Positions 13,082 through 16,544 of a stretch of DNA of 16,544 nt are shown piece by piece; position 1 is the stretch's first letter, and each line of letters opens with the position of its first letter. The stretch is from NCBI GenBank assembly GCA_903930515.1, contig CAIYYW010000161.1, positions 1-16,544 on the forward strand, read 5' to 3'. Below the pieces are notes generated by a model. That model was not told where the DNA came from and ran no database searches. It saw only the letters and a list, made by a program, of their open reading frames with translations. Position numbers and translations under genes: made by a program. The stretch is from an uncultured delta proteobacterium (GTDB lineage: Bacteria > RBG-13-61-14 > DRUE01).

Positions 13082-14350
13082 TCAGAAGGGCCATCCGGCC
13101 GTGATGTATGAATTCATACCTTCATCGCTGATGCCCCAGTCAAACCGGACCAGCACGCTCGGGCTGATGATGAATCGGAAGCCGACGCCATAGGTGTAAT
13201 GGTATCCTTTAAAATCGTCCGCGATATTATCGTGATCCATAAACACCCGGCCGTAATCGTAGAAAAGGACTACCATCGGCGCCCGGAGCACGAATTGCTT
13301 CAAGGCTCCCCAGGGGAGCGGGCTGAATGCCACATCAAAGGCCTGGCGCAACTCAAAATTAAGCAGGGTGGAATCATTTCCCCGGAACCGGCCGTCATTA
13401 TATCCCCGGATGGTGCTGCCCGACCCGAACGAGCTCATTTCCCAGAACGGCACCGCGCCGTCCTTGACCTGGACCTGGCCGCGCATAGCCAGGACGGTCC
13501 AATCCCATCCGATCGGGACAAAATAGGTCAGGTTCAGCCGGTATTCCCGGAAGTCAAAATCCGATCCCAGGGCTGAATCGTAAAATCCGAAAAAGAACTC
13601 CTGACGCCCTCCCCCGATTGGAAAGACCACCTCATCCCTGCCCCCTCCGACCGGGAATTTGTCTTTGCGGTCGTCATATACCAAAAGGATTCCCGGACCG
13701 GTGGTGGCGCCGCCGTCATTAAAATTATCGCTGTTAAAAACCCGGGGATGGAGGATGCTGATCGGCCTCAAGGATTTATCTTTCAGGTCATCCGCCTCGC
13801 CCCAGTCAAAGGAACCGTCTTTGGCAGTGAACGATGAATATCGGTAATTTACCTTGACTCCCGCCCGGCGGTCTCCGGTTAAAAACCAGTAATCGTAGCG
13901 CGGCTCCACGCTATAAGCGGAGTCTCCAAAGCTGGACACATTTTCCTTGTCCGAGTTGTTGCCGAATCCGTAGAAGCGCCGGTTGGGGGTGGTGTTATAG
14001 GAGACCGCGAAGTTCGCCCATCCGTTTTTGCTGAATAACTGAGGCTCGCTCCAGTTCAGGGAATAACTCTGGTATTGATTGATCGTGTAGCTGACGGAAA
14101 AAGTAAAATCCCGGCCTTCCTTTTTCAGCAAATCCCGGAACAGGCCGCTCGCGCCCAACCCGAACCCGGTGTCCGGCCCGCTGAAAACATAAGGGACCGC
14201 CCCGAATTTAGCCTCTTTTGCCTTGCTCTCCGCCGGTGCGGTTTCAACCGCCGCGCCCGGAGTGGTGGTATCCCCGGCTTTCTCCTCCTGAGACCAGCCG
14301 ACCGAAACCGACAGCAAAAAAACCGCCAACCCAATCACCATCTTCCTCAT
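13082..14350 (-). CDS. Omp85/D15-family outer-membrane barrel protein without POTRA
   Basis: A 422-residue outer-membrane protein. The start is set at 14350, not at the in-frame codon 90 bases upstream, because GGAGG lies 8 bases before it and a signal peptide begins there: MRKMVIGLAVFLLSVSVGWSQ, with cleavage near residue 21. A short Ala/Glu/Thr-rich linker follows (about 22-50), then alternating beta-strand sequence to the end. GSGSTIRGYNDGRFRGN (about 310-325) carries the RGY motif of the Omp85/BamA surface-antigen domain. The protein ends in Phe (ITAGWPF), the signal recognised by the BAM machinery. There is no room for POTRA domains, so it is not BamA or TamA itself. Role unknown; transport or surface display are possibilities. 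Confidence 0.85.
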   Translation of the reverse strand: MRKMVIGLAVFLLSVSVGWSQEEKAGDTTTPGAAVETAPAESKAKEAKFGAVPYVFSGPDTGFGLGASGLFRDLLKKEGRDFTFSVSYTINQYQSYSLNWSEPQLFSKNGWANFAVSYNTTPNRRFYGFGNNSDKENVSSFGDSAYSVEPRYDYWFLTGDRRAGVKVNYRYSSFTAKDGSFDWGEADDLKDKSLRPISILHPRVFNSDNFNDGGATTGPGILLVYDDRKDKFPVGGGRDEVVFPIGGGRQEFFFGFYDSALGSDFDFREYRLNLTYFVPIGWDWTVLAMRGQVQVKDGAVPFWEMSSFGSGSTIRGYNDGRFRGNDSTLLNFELRQAFDVAFSPLPWGALKQFVLRAPMVVLFYDYGRVFMDHDNIADDFKGYHYTYGVGFRFIISPSVLVRFDWGISDEGMNSYITAGWPF

Positions 14351-14378
14351 AAAACTATCCTCCAGACAAATTTGCTCT

Positions 14379-14406
14379 ATTTGAGCATAAATCCAAAACT
14401 TGTCAA
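14379..14406 (-). promoter_or_regulatory. Putative promoter and small palindrome for the barrel protein gene
   Basis: Minus strand: TTGACA (complement of 14401-14406), 16-base spacer ending in an extended TGC, then TCAAAT (complement of 14379-14384). The perfect inverted repeat TGCTC-N5-GAGCA (14373-14387) overlaps the -10 and could be an operator; at 5+5 bp it may be chance. Confidence 0.4.
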
Positions 14407-14714
14407 TTGAACACCCCAACCCCCAAACAAATTTCAGCAAAACCGCAAATCAAAGCTGCCAGAGCAGACCCTTGTGCCTGCTTGCCTAAAAGTTCCTGTT
14501 TACCCATCCACCGTCCTCCCCTTAGTTTATCCGCCCCCGGCTCCTATCCAATCCTCAAAATTACCATCTTCCGACCGGAATGGCAAAATCTTCCCGTTTC
14601 GTCAAGCGATCGCGATGCACGGCATTTCAAGGCTGCCCGCCGCAGCCCGGTAATCCGAGCAAAGGTAGAAGCTGTTCTGCGCAGCTTTAACAGAGCAGAA
14701 TGACCGCTGGGGGA
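14407..14714. other. Gene-free interval between the barrel gene and the R-M locus
   Basis: I see no convincing gene here. Short open frames exist on both strands, but none has a ribosome binding site or a recognisable domain. The interval holds the dispersed palindrome copy at 14631-14665 and a small inverted repeat AAGCTG-N7-CAGCTT (14669-14687) with no T-run after it. The rest, 14407-14630, is C-rich on the plus strand and featureless to my eye. Confidence 0.5.
14631..14665. repeat. Diverged distant copy of hairpin A
   Basis: This segment matches the reverse complement of 5895-5929 at 30 of 35 positions in an ungapped alignment. All five differences are transitions (14636, 14643, 14647, 14654, 14661). 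Its own hairpin is partly decayed: CCCGG, then TAAT, then CCGAG. It is the only clear copy of the family outside 5750-6280 that I found. Confidence 0.7.
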
Positions 14715-14750
14715 TTGACAAGGTTGACCGATTGATGCTAAATTGGCATC
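14715..14750 (+). promoter_or_regulatory. Promoter of the R-M operon with palindromic operator
   Basis: Consensus TTGACA (14715-14720), 18-base spacer ending in an extended TGC, then TAAATT (14739-14744). The -10 lies in the 7-base centre of a perfect inverted repeat: TTGATGC (14732-14738) and GCATCAA (14746-14752). Such a site over the -10 would fit autorepression or a controller protein; no regulator gene is seen in the window. Confidence 0.55.
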
Positions 14751-14781
14751 AAGGAAAGAGGGGGTATAAGATTCAGAATTG

Positions 14782-15438
14782 ATGGAAAAGCAGGTCATTT
14801 CTAAAAAGAGGGTTGCCGACCATGGCGAGGTTTATACCGGCAAGCGGGAAGTGAACGCCATGCTCGATCTGGTCAAGCGGGAAACCGAAAGGATCGAATC
14901 CCGCTTCCTGGAGCCTGCCTGCGGCACCGGCAATTTCCTGGCGGAAATCCTGGAGCGCAAGCTTAATATCGTAGAGTCGCGCTACGGCAAACACCAACTG
15001 GACTATGAGCGCAACGCCGTGCTGGCCGTTTCATCGATCTATGGCATAGATATATTGGAGGACAACGTCCTCGAATGCCGCAAGCGGCTGTTTGCGATGG
15101 TTGATCAGAAATACCGCCGCCTGTTCAAAGATCAAACCAAAGTCGAATTCTGCGAGTCGGTAATGTTCATCCTTGAACGCAACATCATCTGGGGCGATGC
15201 CCTCACGCTCAAGACCGCGGGCGCCAATCCGGAGCCGATCGTGTTCTCGGAATGGTCCCCGGTCAACGGCAGCGTGCTCAAGCGCCGGGATTTTACTTTT
15301 CACGGCTTGCTGGACCATGCCCAGGTGGCCGGATTGCCGCTCTTTTCCGATCTGGGCGAGGATGTCTTCATCCCAACCCCGCTCAAGGAGTATCCTTTAA
15401 TCCACTTTTTAAAGGTCGGCCATGCTCAACCTCATTAA
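14782..15438 (+). CDS. Adenine methyltransferase-like subunit lacking motif IV
   Basis: A 218-residue protein related to N6-adenine DNA methyltransferases of R-M systems. It opens with [14 protein letters not shown] (15-28), the pattern often seen just before the SAM-binding region. Motif I follows as [11 protein letters not shown] (42-52), then [19 protein letters not shown] (motif II-like) and IIWGDAL (136-141). The catalytic [DNS]PP[YF] motif is absent, and the rest (FSEWSP, then [19 protein letters not shown]) shows no target-recognition domain I know. The ATG at 14782 is preferred over the TTG at 14779. Its end overlaps the next MTase gene by 17 bases, so the two probably work together. 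It may be a SAM-binding or regulatory half. Confidence 0.75.
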   Translation: MEKQVISKKRVADHGEVYTGKREVNAMLDLVKRETERIESRFLEPACGTGNFLAEILERKLNIVESRYGKHQLDYERNAVLAVSSIYGIDILEDNVLECRKRLFAMVDQKYRRLFKDQTKVEFCESVMFILERNIIWGDALTLKTAGANPEPIVFSEWSPVNGSVLKRRDFTFHGLLDHAQVAGLPLFSDLGEDVFIPTPLKEYPLIHFLKVGHAQPH

Positions 15439-16544
15439 TTATAATCCCGATGTGCTCTCCTGCCTGGCCAATCTCAGCAGCGACGAGGTTTTTACCCCGC
15501 CGCAACTGGCCAATCAAATCCTGGATTTGCTGCCTAAAACCATCTGGAGCGATCCCAATGCCCGGTTCCTAGATCCGGCCTGTAAATCCGGGGTGTTCCT
15601 GCGCGAAATCGCCAAGCGCCTGATGGCCGGTCTGGAAAAGCAAATTCCCGATCAGCAGAAACGGATCAACCACATTTTCAAAAATCAACTCTTTGCCCTC
15701 TCCATCACCGAACTGACCGCGCTGTTGGGCCGAAGATCCGTCTATTGCTCCAAAACCGCCAACGGGAAATACTCGGTCTGCGAGAGCTTTGATGACCAAC
15801 AAGGCAATATCCGATTCAAGCGCATAAAGCATAAATGGGAAAACGGGCATTGCGTTTTTTGTGGCGCATCCGAGCAGGAATACGACCGAGGGGCCGAATT
15901 AGAAACGCATGCATATGAGTTTATCCATACCGAAAAACCGGAGGAGATATTCAATATGAAATTCGACGTAATCATCGGAAATCCGCCGTATCAGCTAAGT
16001 GACTCGGGATACGGAACAAGCGCAATCCCTATTTATCATAAATTTGTCCATAATGCGAAGAAACTCAATCCAAGATTTCTAACTATGATTATCCCTGCCC
16101 GTTGGTATTCCGGAGGAAAAGGGCTCGATGAATTTCGGGATGAGATGCTGAATGATAATCACATCAGACAAATTGTTGATTTCCCTGAAGCGATAGATTG
16201 TTTTCCAGGAGTTCAAATAAAAGGTGGAGTTTGTTACTTTTTATGGGATAGAGACAATCCGGGTGATTGCAAAGTAAGCACCTCAAGGAAAGGCGAGATT
16301 GTTTCAATAATGGAAAGGCCTTTACTAGAAAACGAATGCGATACTTTCATAAGATACAATGAGGCTATCCCGATACTCAAGAAGGTCCAATCACTTGGTG
16401 AGCCTTCCATTAAAAGTCAAATTAGTTCAAGAAAACCATTTGGATTAGATACCACCTTTAAGGGCAAGGCGAAGGCCTTTGCGAAATGTATAACCCTATA
16501 TCAGAACGGGGGAATCGGATATATAGAACCAGATGAATTAATTA
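15422..16544 (+). CDS. Eco57I-type adenine DNA methyltransferase, partial
   Basis: The frame opens at ATG 15422 and is still open at the window end (374 complete codons seen). It starts with a [18 protein letters not shown] segment (about 21-38). Motif I is [12 protein letters not shown] (49-60). Motif IV NPPYQ (187-191) follows FDVIIG, so the catalytic core looks intact. Between them is an insert with cysteines C109, C120, C144 and C147 ([12 protein letters not shown]), a possible zinc ribbon. After the core come [18 protein letters not shown] and [22 protein letters not shown], typical of Eco57I-like MTases. It overlaps the upstream MTase-like gene by 17 bases. GC content falls sharply in its second half. 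A restriction or helicase gene may follow outside the window. Confidence 0.9.
   Translation, partial: MLNLINYNPDVLSCLANLSSDEVFTPPQLANQILDLLPKTIWSDPNARFLDPACKSGVFLREIAKRLMAGLEKQIPDQQKRINHIFKNQLFALSITELTALLGRRSVYCSKTANGKYSVCESFDDQQGNIRFKRIKHKWENGHCVFCGASEQEYDRGAELETHAYEFIHTEKPEEIFNMKFDVIIGNPPYQLSDSGYGTSAIPIYHKFVHNAKKLNPRFLTMIIPARWYSGGKGLDEFRDEMLNDNHIRQIVDFPEAIDCFPGVQIKGGVCYFLWDRDNPGDCKVSTSRKGEIVSIMERPLLENECDTFIRYNEAIPILKKVQSLGEPSIKSQISSRKPFGLDTTFKGKAKAFAKCITLYQNGGIGYIEPDELI

Noticed and set aside
14351-14440. Upstream start for the barrel protein at 14440
   Set aside because: It would add 30 residues before a clear signal peptide. GGAGG sits just upstream of the ATG at 14350, and the predicted promoter lies inside the extra segment.
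14669-14687. Inverted repeat AAGCTG-N7-CAGCTT as a terminator
   Set aside because: No T-run follows on either strand and the stem is only 6 bp.
14407-14798. Short open frames on both strands between the barrel gene and the R-M locus
   Set aside because: There are no ribosome binding sites and no domains. One overlaps the MTase start and the palindromic operator, and the other overlaps the dispersed repeat.

Overview
This window looks like chromosomal DNA from an uncultured Gram-negative bacterium. The envelope points that way: YidC has the large periplasmic domain of outer-membrane bacteria, and an Omp85/D15-type barrel ends in phenylalanine. Most of the DNA is GC-rich. Palindromic repeats, a small GIY-YIG nuclease, a DUF3786 protein and a LarA-like DUF2088 protein together remind me of lineages such as Omnitrophota or other deeply branching MAG phyla. 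That placement is inference and is weak.

Left part (1-5459): a DUF58 membrane protein, possibly cut by the window edge, converges on a stand-alone receiver-domain protein. Divergent from the latter is the classic rpmH-rnpA-yidD-yidC-khpB(jag) cluster (ribosomal protein L34, RNase P protein, membrane insertase and its helpers, and a KH/R3H RNA-binding protein), with overlaps or gaps of a few bases. A DUF429-type RNase H-fold protein follows where mnmE often stands.

Middle (5460-6404): a repeat-rich island. A minus-strand GIY-YIG nuclease gene takes its Shine-Dalgarno sequence from a palindromic leader. Several related imperfect hairpins flank and separate two minus-strand tRNA genes, tRNA-Glu(CTC) and tRNA-Gln(CTG), both with encoded CCA. 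A diverged copy of one hairpin lies 8.7 kb away at 14631-14665.

Right-centre (6505-14350, all minus strand): an orphan NtrC-type sigma-54 activator behind a strong sigma-70-like promoter, a LarA-like DUF2088 protein, a secreted protein of unknown function, a DUF3786 protein with a possible C-terminal frameshift, a VapBC-like toxin-antitoxin pair of lower GC, folD, and an Omp85/D15-family barrel protein without POTRA domains.

Right edge (14715-16544): the start of a restriction-modification locus. A 218-residue MTase-like protein has motif I but no NPPY. It overlaps by 17 bases a second adenine MTase that has both motif I and NPPY and runs off the window. A perfect 7+7 bp palindrome covers the putative -10 of this operon. 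Base composition drops sharply inside the second MTase gene.

The most unusual material is the GIY-YIG/palindrome island with its dispersed copy, and the R-M locus with its palindromic promoter and mosaic composition.
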